A DNA stretch of 64,000 nt from positions 1-64,000 of the forward strand of contig NC_014299.1 in assembly GCF_000196895.1 (NCBI RefSeq), given 5' to 3'. Both the position numbers and the translations under genes were made by a program. Numbering within the stretch: the stretch's first letter is position 1; each line of letters opens with the position of its first letter. The notes beneath the pieces were generated by a model. That model was not told where the DNA came from. It ran no database searches and worked only from the letters and a program-made list of their open reading frames with translations. Of this stretch, positions 1 through 9,200 are shown piece by piece. Source of the stretch: Halalkalicoccus jeotgali B3. GTDB taxonomy: Archaea; Halobacteriota; Halobacteria; Halobacteriales; Halalkalicoccaceae.

Positions 1-16
1 TACCCGGGGATCCCAC
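1..16. other. Possible cloning-vector polylinker residue at the window edge
   Basis: Bases 1-13 read TACCCGGGGATCC, identical to the KpnI-SmaI-BamHI part of a pUC-type polylinker. The next three bases are followed directly by AATTC, which is what an EcoRI-cut end looks like. This could be leftover vector at a contig end; chance is possible but a 13-base match at the very edge is suspicious. Confidence 0.45.
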
Positions 17-229
17 AATTCAGTCGGAATGATAGACGGCGGGGTGACCTTTTGTAGTCTCCATGTAGCTATACAACCAAAATAATCTATCTCTGATAAG
101 ATCCTCAGCGATATGTTTGCATCCCTACTGAGCGGCTGTTTCACCGTAGATAGTATTTGACCAATAGAATTTCCACAGAGGTATGTTTCCTAATTGGTGG
201 TTTGTAGAAATCCAAACGCCGAATCTGTG
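17..229. repeat. 213-bp perfect direct repeat, copy 1
   Basis: Compared base by base with 44476-44688, I found no difference over 213 bp. The left limit is an AATTC; in the other copy this lies inside a GAATTC site at the 3' end of a zinc-finger micro-gene. Past the right limit the two copies diverge, but short shared words stay in register (GTTTATA at 266 and 44726, CACTTTTGATTA about 73 bp further in both), so a longer, older homology seems to surround the identical core. No convincing gene lies inside. It may be an attachment-site duplication, a recent gene-conversion tract or a cloning/assembly duplication. Confidence 0.9.
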
Positions 230-523
230 CAACGAGGGGTAGCACAAAATATACAGTCGAATACGGTTTATAGAACGAGAAGCAGAGGGTACGGAGGTCA
301 TATCCCTTGTTATCGGACGAATTGAGTATTTCCCAATCCACTTTTGATTAGGCCAATAATCAATAGTGGAAACAAGAGGGTCGTCGCTGTCTCCGAAGCG
401 CAACCGCTATACCTCAGAAAAATCGGCTGTACTCAGCTCTCATCAGAAGTTAGTATGAGGTCCATTTAATCTGAAGCGAGCTATAAAGATGGGAAGGTAA
501 GCGTCGCTTAGGTAGTCTGGGAA
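230..523. other. Non-coding or decayed stretch
   Basis: No credible gene was seen. Short minus-strand frames running through this stretch and the repeat are hydrophobic and basic, unlike haloarchaeal proteins. It probably holds decayed sequence homologous to that after the second repeat copy. Confidence 0.4.
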
Positions 524-928
524 CTACTCTGCCGCTGTAGTTTCTGTGTCGACCCAGAACTCCCAACGTCCAATGCTATCTACAACGCCGTTGGCGATGT
601 TAGCACTGATGTAGTCCCGTATCTCCGTCGTCGGCTTCCCTTTCACATTTGGATAATGTGAAGACGCATACGCCTTTACAATCTTCAAGAGACGATCTTT
701 GTTGTCCGGAAGAACAACATAGTCGCCCTTGATATTGTATGCAGGGACGGAACTACTTTTTTCACCTTCGATCTGGCCACTTTTTGCCATTCGTTTGGCA
801 ACATGTCTCACGTGGCCGTTCGAGTAGCCGATCCCGGTCGCTATTTCGTGTACCGTTGATTTTCCATTCTGGTCCAGGAACCCCAGAATTTGCGGTTCAG
901 CGGTTGGGTCTGTTGATTTTGAGCTCAT
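524..928 (-). CDS. Winged-helix DNA-binding protein
   Basis: A 134-aa acidic protein. Residues ~12-60 form a winged helix: a segment ending in FLDQNGKSTVHEIATGIG, a recognition-helix stretch with HVRHVAKRMAKSG, and a wing ending in YNIKGDY. The C-terminal half (~70-134) has no recognised domain. Proteins of this size and layout are common on haloarchaeal plasmids and proviruses and usually act as transcriptional regulators; its target is unknown. The start is supported by an unusually perfect Shine-Dalgarno sequence just upstream. It sits alone on the minus strand, divergent from the CARF-type gene. Confidence 0.75.
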   Translation of the reverse strand: MSSKSTDPTAEPQILGFLDQNGKSTVHEIATGIGYSNGHVRHVAKRMAKSGQIEGEKSSSVPAYNIKGDYVVLPDNKDRLLKIVKAYASSHYPNVKGKPTTEIRDYISANIANGVVDSIGRWEFWVDTETTAAE

Positions 929-933
929 TGATT

Positions 934-942
934 ATCACCTCC
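934..942 (-). promoter_or_regulatory. Strong Shine-Dalgarno site
   Basis: On the minus strand GGAGGTGAT lies 5 nt before the ATG at 928. It matches the anti-Shine-Dalgarno end of 16S rRNA perfectly. Most haloarchaeal genes are leaderless, so such a site is notable and fixes the start of the winged-helix gene. Confidence 0.75.
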
Positions 943-1195
943 TTTAGTCGAGCTCAAGCCAAAGAGTTGATTTACACCTACTGTGTTGACCCAGTTGGAG
1001 ACGATCCATCCGGGTGCGTCAACCCGTGGCTTGATGCGATTCAGCCTCGTTGCCCGCATTCCCTAGTAAAGTCCTGCGGGCGTACAGCGCTCGATTCTGG
1101 CACCCGGTTCGACGATTCTTGAGACCCCTGTATAAGAAGCCTCTCTCGCCACGCGTGCTCTATCAACTCATAAGGGATAATTGATTATATATGTT

Positions 1196-1222
1196 ATGGC
1201 ATAGATGGCATAGATAGCATAC
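1196..1222. repeat. Three tandem 9-bp repeats upstream of the CARF gene
   Basis: ATGGCATAG, ATGGCATAG and ATAGCATAC follow one another, next to an A/T-rich segment (TTATATATG) at about 1185-1194. They could be regulator binding sites or slippage repeats. The rest of 943-1286 shows no gene; it includes a GC hairpin near 1048-1082 (GCCCGCA / TGCGGGC). Confidence 0.5.
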
Positions 1223-1286
1223 ATACCATCACAATAATCGAGACATCGTAAACCATACGCGGAACTGGTTCCATTGACTGATAACG

Positions 1287-2012
1287 ATGAATCTACAAGT
1301 TCCAGAGAGGATCCATATTGCTCCATTAGGGTATGACGATTTGCGAATATACCAATCAGCGCAGAAATTGAAGGCAGATCACGTTGTGTTAGTTCACCAT
1401 GATGACCCAACTGATACCGGTCGAGAACACTATGAAAATACGAAAAAAGGTCTGGAAAAGATAGAGATTGATCCAGATATAAGAACCGGAAATATATTCG
1501 ACATGTATGAAATGATGGGTATTTTTGGTAACATTGTCAACGAATTTGAAGAAGATGATGTTTTTATAAATTTATCCACAGGGAGTAAGATCACCTCTAT
1601 TGCGGGGATGCTCACTACAATGGCAAATACAGGAATAACTCCTTTTTATACAAATGCGATATACGATGATGATGGGAAAGTAATTAATGTGACAGGTGTC
1701 ACAGAACTCCCTGTTTACCCTATAGATCCGCCAGAACCCCAACATGTAAAGATACTTAAGTACCTCACAGAGAATGGAAAGTCAAAGAAACAAGAGCTTA
1801 TTCGCTATGCAGAGGAAGAGGGGTTACCGTTTATAGGAGAATACAATATCAAAGAAGACCGGGCTAAGTATAGGCTTTTAGACACACATATTATGTCCTA
1901 TTTACTTGATAACAGGTACGTTCATGTGAGGAGCGTTGGGAGAGAAAAGCAAGTCGAGATCACTAACCATGGTAAAGACACTGTTCGAGCATTTGAGTAT
2001 CTCATAGAGTAG
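1287..2012 (+). CDS. CARF-domain winged-helix regulator (DUF6293 / HFX_2341-like)
   Basis: A 241-aa protein. The N-terminal ~150 residues resemble a Rossmann-like CARF sensor: an opening strand with IHIAPLGYDDLRIYQSA, a VVLVHHDD strand, and the diagnostic NLSTGSKITS turn (residues ~95-104). In CARF proteins this type of turn contacts a cyclic oligonucleotide or related ligand. The C-terminal ~90 residues look like a winged helix (VKILKYLTENGKSKKQELIRYA, then LLDNRYVHVRSVG). The Haloferax HFX_2341 / DUF6293 family has this layout and is annotated as transcriptional regulators. No cas gene or CRISPR array is visible, so this is an orphan. Codon usage is more A/T-rich than its neighbours, suggesting transfer. 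Confidence 0.75.
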   Translation: MNLQVPERIHIAPLGYDDLRIYQSAQKLKADHVVLVHHDDPTDTGREHYENTKKGLEKIEIDPDIRTGNIFDMYEMMGIFGNIVNEFEEDDVFINLSTGSKITSIAGMLTTMANTGITPFYTNAIYDDDGKVINVTGVTELPVYPIDPPEPQHVKILKYLTENGKSKKQELIRYAEEEGLPFIGEYNIKEDRAKYRLLDTHIMSYLLDNRYVHVRSVGREKQVEITNHGKDTVRAFEYLIE

Positions 2013-2170
2013 TAAGCAATTTCTACCTCCTGCCAAGCAGCAATCCTCCCAGACCGTCGCTACACGATCCTACACGATCATTATTCAGCACGCCGCCTTC
2101 GAGTAATCTGTGTTCAACAGAGTATACTCAGTTCAGAAACGTTTCCAGCATCCGAATCCACATCGTGGAA

Positions 2171-2210
2171 TAATTATATGTATCTTGTATCTGTATACTG
2201 GATACAGATA
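2171..2210 (+). promoter_or_regulatory. Promoter and palindromic operator of parA
   Basis: A TATA-type box (TAATTATATG, 2171-2180) sits about 30 bp before the ATG. Between them is a palindrome with 9-bp arms, TATCTGTAT (2188-2196) and ATACAGATA (2202-2210), with a 5-bp spacer. The right arm runs into the start codon, so a bound protein would cover the transcription start. Related GATAC words follow the operon, suggesting autoregulation or a partition site. Confidence 0.65.
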
Positions 2211-3055
2211 TGGTAAACGCTATACAACGGGCGACGACGTACGTCCCAAAAGGTGGCGTGGGGAAAACGACATCAACGGCGCACATCGCAGTATCGGCAC
2301 ACAACGACCACGGCCTCGATACACTCCTCATTGATCTCGCGGGGACCCAGAATGACCTCGCAACTCAGTTCGGGCTAGCCGACGATGTACGCGATCCTGA
2401 CGCGCCTATTTCTGCAGTATTCAGCGAAAATTGGTCGTTCATCCGTGAGAACATCGACAACGTATTCGAGCGCATGGTTTTTGAAACGGATGAAGGACCA
2501 GACCTCATCCCCGCTGACAACGGTCTCGGAGCTGAGGATAACAACCTCGCAAACGTTCCACGGGAGAACCGCTATGACCGCCTCGAGAGGTTCATCACTG
2601 ATGAAGTAGCACCACGGTATGATCTAGTATTACTCGACTTGCCCGGCAAGGAGGACAACATCACGATCAACGGTCTGTTTGCCGCTGAAAACGTAATCGC
2701 ACCGCTAAAACCAGGCGAGTTCGAGCGGAAGCAGCTCGAAAATCTCCAGCGCGAGCTGGCGGCGATTCGAGACGACGGCGACCATGACGCACAACCGATG
2801 TTGCAGCTCGTCTTCGCGACGATGGTCGATTCAACGACGAACCTTGCAGACGAGTTTACGAACGTACTCGCCGAGGAATATCCTAAGATTTCTGGCCCGC
2901 CTATCTCAGAGTCAGCGAATATTGGAAACGAACAGGCGAACGGACGAACGCTGTTTGCCTTGTCCGACGACGAACTCTATGACACGGGACGGCGCGCACG
3001 CGAGGCGTACCGACAGCTCACGACCAGTCTACTTGAGCGATTGGAGGCCAGATAA
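2210..3055 (+). CDS. parA: ParA-family partition ATPase
   Basis: A 281-aa ParA/MinD-type ATPase. Residues 13-21 (PKGGVGKTT) form the deviant Walker A motif with its signature lysine. An ADLAGTQND-like switch (LIDLAGTQND, ~41-50) and the LLDLPG motif (~142-147) complete the active site. Such ATPases segregate low-copy replicons or position cargo in the cytoplasm. The start is set by the promoter palindrome overlapping the ATG. A small acidic gene follows 1 bp after the stop, in the usual place of the centromere-binding partner. The GATAC-type repeats on both sides are natural candidates for the cognate DNA site. A second, unrelated ParA lies at 46865-47794. Confidence 0.92.
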   Translation: MVNAIQRATTYVPKGGVGKTTSTAHIAVSAHNDHGLDTLLIDLAGTQNDLATQFGLADDVRDPDAPISAVFSENWSFIRENIDNVFERMVFETDEGPDLIPADNGLGAEDNNLANVPRENRYDRLERFITDEVAPRYDLVLLDLPGKEDNITINGLFAAENVIAPLKPGEFERKQLENLQRELAAIRDDGDHDAQPMLQLVFATMVDSTTNLADEFTNVLAEEYPKISGPPISESANIGNEQANGRTLFALSDDELYDTGRRAREAYRQLTTSLLERLEAR

Positions 3056-3056
3056 T

Positions 3057-3449
3057 ATGAGCAACGACAAGGACAAAGCTGAAAAACTACTCCAAGAATC
3101 GAAAGGCCAGTCCCGACACAAGACCGAACCCGAGAGTGCAGGGACGCCAACGCTTGAGGACGCGGTGGCCGACGCCTACCGACGACTTGAAAACAACGAG
3201 TTGCCATCAAACATCACTCTTCGAGACGATAATCTCGCAGCACTGTTCGTCGGACTCGAGAAGTCTGACGAACTCTCTCCACTTGGGGAAGCGACTGCTG
3301 ATGCACTCGGACGTGAGGCCACGATCGACACGCGGGCCGATGTCCTCCGGTTGTTACTCCGATATGCTATCTCGGAGATAGACGGCTCGATACTCGAACG
3401 TGGAAAAGCTGGGAGAACACAGTATCTGACAGAAGATGACGATTTTTAG
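3057..3449 (+). CDS. ParB-like small partner of ParA
   Basis: A 130-aa acidic protein just after parA, without intergenic space. The N-terminus (~1-35) is charged and probably disordered; the middle and C-terminal parts are helical and contain TIDTRADVLRLLLRYAISEID. I see no classical ParB helix-turn-helix. Haloarchaeal parA genes are often followed by small non-homologous proteins that act as adaptors, and that role is inferred from position only. Confidence 0.6.
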   Translation: MSNDKDKAEKLLQESKGQSRHKTEPESAGTPTLEDAVADAYRRLENNELPSNITLRDDNLAALFVGLEKSDELSPLGEATADALGREATIDTRADVLRLLLRYAISEIDGSILERGKAGRTQYLTEDDDF

Positions 3450-3459
3450 ATTCGAATAT

Positions 3460-3495
3460 TGTATCCAGATACTAGATACAGATATCAGATACAAG
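3460..3495. repeat. GATAC-type repeat cluster after the parA operon
   Basis: The stretch contains the palindrome GTATCCAGATAC, then GATACAGATATC and CAGATACAAG, all variants of the GTATC/GATAC words in the parA promoter palindrome. Flanking clusters of one motif are typical of partition loci; this is a candidate centromere-like site. Confidence 0.5.
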
Positions 3496-3585
3496 AATCC
3501 AAGTAGTAGACTGACACCGCATTCGAGCCTGAAGTAGATCGGAAGAGAGTGAATTGGAGAGAAAAAGAGTCAAAATGACTTATTT

Positions 3586-3630
3586 CCTTGTGCAACATTT
3601 TATGGAATATCCGCCTGATGTTGCACAAGG
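3586..3630. repeat. CCTTGTGCAACA palindromic element, copy A
   Basis: Inverted repeat with arms CCTTGTGCAACAT (3586-3598) and ATGTTGCACAAGG (3618-3630), perfect over 13 bp, with a 19-bp loop. Three more copies occur at 28796, 32265 and 53512. No T-tract follows, so it is not an ordinary intrinsic terminator. Confidence 0.85.
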
Positions 3631-3634
3631 TCAA

Positions 3635-3758
3635 ATGGCCCCGATCCCATCGACGCTCCTACAGTACATCGTCGACGGGCTCCCAAAGCAGGACGACGAG
3701 ATGGATCATCAATAAGTTAGAGCAACTCGTCGTCCTTCCGGAGCACGTTGCCGAGTGA
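3635..3758 (+). pseudogene. Remnant of a small antitoxin-like gene
   Basis: An ATG opens a 26-residue frame (begins MAPIPSTLLQYIVDGLPKQD, stop at 3713-3715). The reading continues in another frame with NKLEQLVVLPEHVAE to a stop at 3756-3758. The opening resembles short haloarchaeal proteins found near toxin genes, here seemingly cut by a frameshift. It lies beside a hairpin element and a VapC-like gene. Assignment is by resemblance only. Confidence 0.35.
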
Positions 3759-3796
3759 GAGCTATTCGCCGGTGAACTCAATCATTCTGCTCAGAC

Positions 3797-4192
3797 TCAG
3801 TATCGTTTGACATCGAGACCGTCGACATTCGCGAAATGGCTATCACGAGTGACAATCGTCCCGCTCGCCTCGCGAACGGTTCCAGCGATCAGGACGTCCC
3901 CGAGGTTGATTTTCTGACCAGACGTTTCGAGCTCACCGTCGACAAGCACGGCCTCGCGAGCAGCGGGCGGAGTGAGTGGAAGATGATCGGCCCAATCCAG
4001 TTGCTCAATCAGATCGGCGACGCCAGCCGCGCCACGGAGACGAGCGCCACCCCGGAGGACCTCAAACAAAGCGACCGAGGGGATTCGGTACGCTCGATCT
4101 GGATTCGATTCGAGGAGCGCTTTCGCGTCCTCTGATGCCTCGCGCTCTGTGTCGACATAGTCGATAAGGAAATTCGTATCAGGACAGTACAC
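3797..4192 (-). CDS. vapC: VapC-like PIN-domain toxin
   Basis: A 131-aa PIN-domain RNase. Acidic catalytic residues are recognisable: D5 in CPDTNFLIDY, E44 in ALFEVLRGG, D99 in INLGDVLIAGT, and D116 in VTRDSHF. The length is normal for VapC. These toxins cleave tRNA or rRNA when freed from the antitoxin. The start overlaps the end of the upstream winged-helix gene by 14 bp, the coupled layout of a toxin-antitoxin operon. All key residues appear present, so it should be active. Confidence 0.88.
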   Translation of the reverse strand: MYCPDTNFLIDYVDTEREASEDAKALLESNPDRAYRIPSVALFEVLRGGARLRGAAGVADLIEQLDWADHLPLTPPAAREAVLVDGELETSGQKINLGDVLIAGTVREASGTIVTRDSHFANVDGLDVKRY

Positions 4193-4529
4193 GCTCGTCC
4201 TCTCGCAGATCCTCGTCTAGCTGCTTGCGTGTCTCTTCGACAGCTGCCCCAAGGTCGGTTCCCGTCCATGACCCGTAGCCTTTCAGCAAGTCGCGGTCGA
4301 ACTCGGTCGGTGGGAGCCACCACACTCGAGATCTGCCGCCGACCTTCTTCGAGACGACGTCGCCTCTCTCGGCAAGCTCGCGAAGCCTGTTGAGTGCGGT
4401 CGTTCGCGAACAGCCGAGCCGGTCGGCGATCTCGGGAGCGGTGAGCGGTTCGTTAGGATCATCCCGCGAGCGGAACTCCTCAAGGACGTCCTCGGGCGTT
4501 ACCGTCGGTGATGGACCTGGCTTTGCCAT
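4179..4529 (-). CDS. Winged-helix antitoxin or regulator paired with VapC
   Basis: A 116-aa protein. Residues ~10-70 are an HTH/winged helix (APEIADRLGCSRTTALNRLR, then VVSKKVGGRSRVWWLP as the wing). The acidic tail (~75-116) probably wraps the toxin. It precedes and overlaps the PIN toxin, so it likely neutralises VapC and represses the operon. This differs from the usual AbrB- or RHH-type VapB but is a common haloarchaeal pairing. TATA-like sequence (ATATATATC) lies just upstream of the ATG at 4529, consistent with a tightly regulated leaderless promoter. Confidence 0.8.
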   Translation of the reverse strand: MAKPGPSPTVTPEDVLEEFRSRDDPNEPLTAPEIADRLGCSRTTALNRLRELAERGDVVSKKVGGRSRVWWLPPTEFDRDLLKGYGSWTGTDLGAAVEETRKQLDEDLREDERVLS

Positions 4530-4909
4530 ATATATCTATGATATAAGGAACGCTATAACCCTTTCTACGTGAATTGAGATATAGCAGATATTGCTCTATT
4601 ATGGGATATACGCCGTTATTATCTGTATCTACCTAAGTATGGATAGGGACAGCCAGTTTTCGGAGTGTATCAGAAACGCCCGCCTGGAACGATATGAGCT
4701 GGTCTGTCCTAGCACATAGACCATGTTGACGAAAACCACAAGCGGATAACAGCGTCGCCGTAACGCTCCAGAACTACACTGAAGCTGACCCCAATCGAAC
4801 GCTCTCCGTCAGACAGGTATTGGTAAGTTGTCACTGGGCTTTAAGACGACCGCCTGTGAGATGATACGCAAAGCTACGGAAAACAACCGAAAGGGCGGCA
4901 CCGCGCCGA

Positions 4910-4951
4910 CCCCGACAAGGAACGGATTAGGACACCTGTTCTTTGTCGGGG
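4910..4951 (+). promoter_or_regulatory. Long inverted repeat before a coiled-coil gene
   Basis: CCCCGACAAGGAAC (4910-4923) faces GTTCTTTGTCGGGG (4938-4951), 13 of 14 bp paired, loop 14 bp. A TATA-type segment (GCTTATAGTTT, ~4957-4967) follows, 36 bp before the ATG at 5003. It could be an operator, an upstream terminator or a replication hairpin. I see no gene in the rest of 4530-5002. Confidence 0.6.
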
Positions 4952-5002
4952 TTGGTGCTTATAGTTTGCCCCTTGGTGAGCCGTGGCTTTGCTCAGCCAA
5001 CC

Positions 5003-5668
5003 ATGACCGCAACAGCCGACGCTACGGGCAGTAGCACCGTTGAAGCACTCGCTCAGACCGTTGAAGAGCTTCAAGAAACTGTGAACGAACAAGCCGAGCG
5101 CATTGAGCAGCAGGCAGAGAAGATCGAGAGATTAGAAACGGAAATTGAAGTCCAATCATCGAACGTCGGTGGGTGTCACTTGCGCGTCTCGGATTTGACC
5201 GAGCGGGTTGACGATCTCGAAGACAGCCACACGCAACCCGATCCAACGGGCACGACAGCGGGTGACGGTAGAGAAACCAGTGCCCAGAGTGATCAAACAC
5301 CGCTGGAGCGAATTTGTGGACTCCCCGAACACATTGTCGATCGCGAACTCACAGCCAACCAGAAGCGCGCGCGATTCATCGCGAAGGACGTTCGTGACTA
5401 CGCCGAGAAGGTTCCCGCTGGTCTCTTCATGGATAGTCAAACGATTACGAAAGTGATCGCCGCCGCAGAAAGCAAGAAGCCACACACGCAAACCGTTGCA
5501 CGTGTCATGGACTTTCTTGATGAACTCGGGAAAGACGACATCAAGGTGAAGAAACGCCAAGGGAAGAAGTTCGTTGTCGTCGATCCGGAAGCGGCCAATA
5601 GATATCACAGCCGTTGTGATCGGGGGGACGGTGAAACCCCTGGCGAGAGAGTGATCGGAACAGTCTGA
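5003..5668 (+). CDS. Coiled-coil protein of unknown function
   Basis: A 221-aa protein. Residues ~10-75 form a heptad coiled coil (EELQETVNEQAERIEQQAEK and beyond). A polar linker (~76-105) follows, then a basic globular region (~110-205) with LTANQKRARFIAKDVRDYA, a possible HTH-like helix pair, and a KVKKRQGKKFVVVDPEAANRY end. Similar proteins occur on haloarchaeal plasmids and proviruses without a known role; DNA binding is plausible from the basic C-terminus. The ATG at 5003 was chosen over the in-frame one at 4943 because the TATA-type box lies between them. Confidence 0.7.
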   Translation: MTATADATGSSTVEALAQTVEELQETVNEQAERIEQQAEKIERLETEIEVQSSNVGGCHLRVSDLTERVDDLEDSHTQPDPTGTTAGDGRETSAQSDQTPLERICGLPEHIVDRELTANQKRARFIAKDVRDYAEKVPAGLFMDSQTITKVIAAAESKKPHTQTVARVMDFLDELGKDDIKVKKRQGKKFVVVDPEAANRYHSRCDRGDGETPGERVIGTV

Positions 5669-6007
5669 CCGCTCACCGACGAGAATAGTCCGCGAGAGCG
5701 AACCACGTAAGCAAGGCCGTTCTAGTAACAACTACGAACAAACCTAGTTTAGTACAGTAGTAGTGTAGATAGTAGAAACGGTTTTGGCTGTTCTGGCATC
5801 GCGAGGATATCACACCACGGTGTGATTAGAGACAGACGGTTCGTCTATTGCTCTCCTTCTTGTTCTTCATCAATGCAGTCGTCTGTTAACCCACCTTCTC
5901 AATCTCGAAGAGAATCTATTAGACGCTACATGATGAACTCTCGATAATTCAGACATAGTCTAATGAAAGACTATATGCTCTGGTTGAAAGCATCTCAAAC
6001 AGTACTA
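5669..6007. other. Intergenic stretch without recognised gene
   Basis: 339 bp. The only structure noticed is the short palindrome CACACCACGGTGTG near 5811-5824. A promoter for the defence cassette should lie toward the right end (A/T-rich ACTATATGC, ~5970-5978). Confidence 0.4.
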
Positions 6008-6199
6008 ATGGTTCGCAAGCAAGTCGGACGGAATACCGGACACTCCGGTCGCGTCAATCTTTCCGGATCCGAACTTACCGACCTTGATCTCGACATTGGT
6101 GACACAATCGAGATCGATGTCGCTGATACCAAAGAGATCGCCCACGCACTGATCAACAGCAAAGAGTCCGATCAGTTCCTCATCGTCACTCCAGTTTGA
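6008..6199 (+). CDS. AbrB/SpoVT-like small protein heading the defence cassette
   Basis: A 63-aa protein with a swapped-hairpin-like pattern: GRVNLSGSELTDLDLDIGDTIE resembles the conserved L-x-x-L-x-L-x-x-G-D core of AbrB-type DNA-binding domains. It ends 5 bp before the methyltransferase ATG (or overlaps its TTG), so it is almost surely co-transcribed. A role as autoregulator of the cassette, or as an antitoxin-like brake, is inferred. The ATG at 6008 was chosen over 5963 because homology-like sequence starts there and the upstream part is not acidic. Confidence 0.6.
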   Translation: MVRKQVGRNTGHSGRVNLSGSELTDLDLDIGDTIEIDVADTKEIAHALINSKESDQFLIVTPV

Positions 6200-6204
6200 C
6201 CACC

Positions 6205-9200
6205 ATGGAAACAGCACTCAGTTACCGAACGAATCGAGGCCTCTTCTCTAATTACTATCTCGACGAGCATCTCCCCGAAACCGAAGAATGGGACGAGATT
6301 AGCGAGGCCGAACTCCGCGAGGCATACGAGGAGATCAGCGAGCTCTGGAATCGCGAAAAAGAGCTGGCACCAGATCGCAATGAATCGCAGCTTGAACAGA
6401 AATTCATCCGGCCGATGTTCCAGAGGCTGGGTATTCCATTCGAAGTTGAAGAAACCGTTGAGCAGGGGCAACGCAGACCGGACTACGGCTTTTTTGAATC
6501 TGATAAGGCAGCAGAAAATGCGTTTAAACGCCGCAATGAAGGCGGTGATTTTTACGAGTATGCTATTGCAGTTGCGGATGCTAAACGCTGGGGACGGAAG
6601 CTTGACACCCGTGGGAAAAAGAAACGCGATTATGAGAACCCTAGTCACCAAATTGACCAATATCTGCGAAAGACATCTACTCGCTGGGGAGTTTTAACAA
6701 ACGGGCAAAAGTGGAGACTCTATTACCGTCCAACGAGTCATAAACTCGATTCATATTACGAGATCGACCTTCCAACCATTCTAGAAAAGGGCGATCTTGA
6801 GGACTTCAAATACTTCTACCTGTTTTTCCACCACGAAGCGTTTCTTGAGGACGCGAGCGGCGATAGCTTCCTTGACGACGTCTTCCACGAATCCAACGTC
6901 TTTGCACAAGAATTGGGCGAGGATCTCCAAGACAACATCTACGACGCGATCAAGGTCCTCTCCGAAGGATTCCTGCAGTATCCAGAGAATGACCTCAACG
7001 AGGATGATCTCGACCTGATTCATGATAGTTCACTCATCTATCTCTATCGACTCATCTTCGTCCTCTACGCAGAGAGCGAGGGGCGTGATCTGCTCAATAC
7101 AGATAACGAGTTCTACGAGCAGTTCTATAGTCTGAACTCACTCAAACAGGAAATCGCTGAGGAATTCGACAGCGGGAATTCGAAGTATCGAAACTGGCAA
7201 GACAACCTCTGGTCCCAATTGAAGGAGTTATTCGAACTCATTGATCAAGGAAGTAAGTCACATGATATTCCACCAGCGGACCTCTATATTCCGGCATATA
7301 ACGGCGGTCTATTTCGAACACATCCAGATACAGGCGATAGCCGCGAAGCACGCTTTCTTGCCACATATAAAGTTGGTGATGCATACCTCGCTCGCGTGAT
7401 CGAACTCCTCACTCGAAGTCAGGATAGCAATGGCGGGGGGAAGATTTTCGTTGACTACTCATCGCTTGATGTGCGCCACCTCGGAAGTATCTATGAAGGT
7501 CTGCTAGAGTATCAACTCAACGTAGCCGACGAGCCATTAGCACTCAGCGACGGTGAGTATGTGATTCCTGACGAAGGTGGTAATATCGTCGTGGAAGAGG
7601 GTGAGATCTACCTAACCACGGACTCCGGTGAGCGGAAGGCTACTGGCTCCTACTATACTCCGGAGTATGTCGTTGAGTACATCGTTGAGAACACTCTTGG
7701 TCCCCTTATTGACGACATCTATGAAGATCTCTTGGCCCGCGATCCCTTCGATAAGGAAGGAGGTGGTCAATTTGCTCAAGACTTCGCAGAACGTGTGTTT
7801 AATCTAAAAATATTAGATCCTGCAATGGGTAGTGGACATTTCCTCACAAACTCTGTGAACTATCTTGCTCGTCAGATCATTGAGGCCCAGCAACGTCAAG
7901 ATGAGCAAATGGACGAGAAGACAACCGACGAACACCGGGACATCAATTGGGCACGCCGGAAGGTCGCCCAACGTTGCATCTACGGTGTGGACCTGAATCC
8001 GCTTGCAACGGAACTCGCAAAAGTATCATTGTGGCTGCGGACGCTCGCAGCCGAGCAACCGCTTGCGTTCCTCGACCATCACTTGAAGACCGGGAACTCG
8101 TTGGTCGGTAGCGACATTGAGAACGTACTCGCCAACAGCAACGACGAACCTATTGACGGGCAGTTAACGCTAGAGCAGTCATTTGCGCATACGCGACAGC
8201 AGGCCTTGGAGCATGTGATGGACCGGTTTCAGGATTTACTCTCGATTGACAATGAGACGCTTGAAGACGCCAAGAAGATGGAAGACGTCTACGACGAGGT
8301 CCGCGATGATCCCTTATACCAGCACCTCTTGGCGATGGTAAACGTTCACACGGCCAAGCAGTATGGGCTTGACGTTCCTTCTGATGCTGATAAACGGATG
8401 GCTGAGGCGCTGCGGAGCGACTCGTGGGACAACATCGAAGGCCAAGATTGGTTTAAAAGCGCGCAATCGATGGCGGCTGAGGAATCGTTCTTCCATTGGG
8501 AGCTAGAATTCCCTGTCGCGTTCTACAAGACAGATGGGACACGGATTGAAGGTAGTGGATTCGATGCGATAATCGGAAATCCTCCTTATGGAGATATACT
8601 TGATGAGACGGCAAAGAGATACTGCCGCAAACAAGGAATTGGATTTGAAAGCGAGCGTGCTGACGTATTCACTGCATTCGTTGCTCTGCCTGAACACATT
8701 CTCAGTATCGGAGGCGCATGGAGTTACATCATTCCAAATACTCCGCTAAAAGGGAAACAATATCAAGAGTTTCGGAGGTCAAATTCCCAAAGGTACACCA
8801 TTCAGGAGATCGTGGACTTCGGGGATAGTTACGTCTTTGATGAGGAAGTGTTCACCATGATCGTATCAGCCCTCAATGAGGAACCGATGGACACGTATGC
8901 AGGATCTCTCGTAGAGGGAGACTCATCCAGTATATACGACCAACCACTATCCTTGTCAATAGAGCCTGCTACCGCTAACCCATGGCGTGTGATAGATAAA
9001 ATTGAAGCAAAGATTACAGGATCAGAGACGACACTCGAACTTGAACCTGCGATATGTACCTGTCACGATGCGGGTATAGATTACAAAGTGAGTGGACAGG
9101 GTTGGCAGAACCGGGGTAAAGGAACCAGTATTTCGGATCTCATCATGTATGAAGGCGAAAAAGAATCCGAAATGGATCATAGATATGTTGGCGGTGGTGA

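Noticed and set aside
125-403. Minus-strand frames across the repeat and beyond
   Set aside because: Hydrophobic and basic composition, no motif, half within a perfect repeat; probably chance.
1048-1130. tRNA-like pieces (GC stem and GGTTCGA)
   Set aside because: No cloverleaf could be completed; stems do not pair at the needed distances.
5156-5731. 191-aa minus-strand frame opposite the coiled-coil gene
   Set aside because: Shadow of the plus-strand gene, composition not halophilic.
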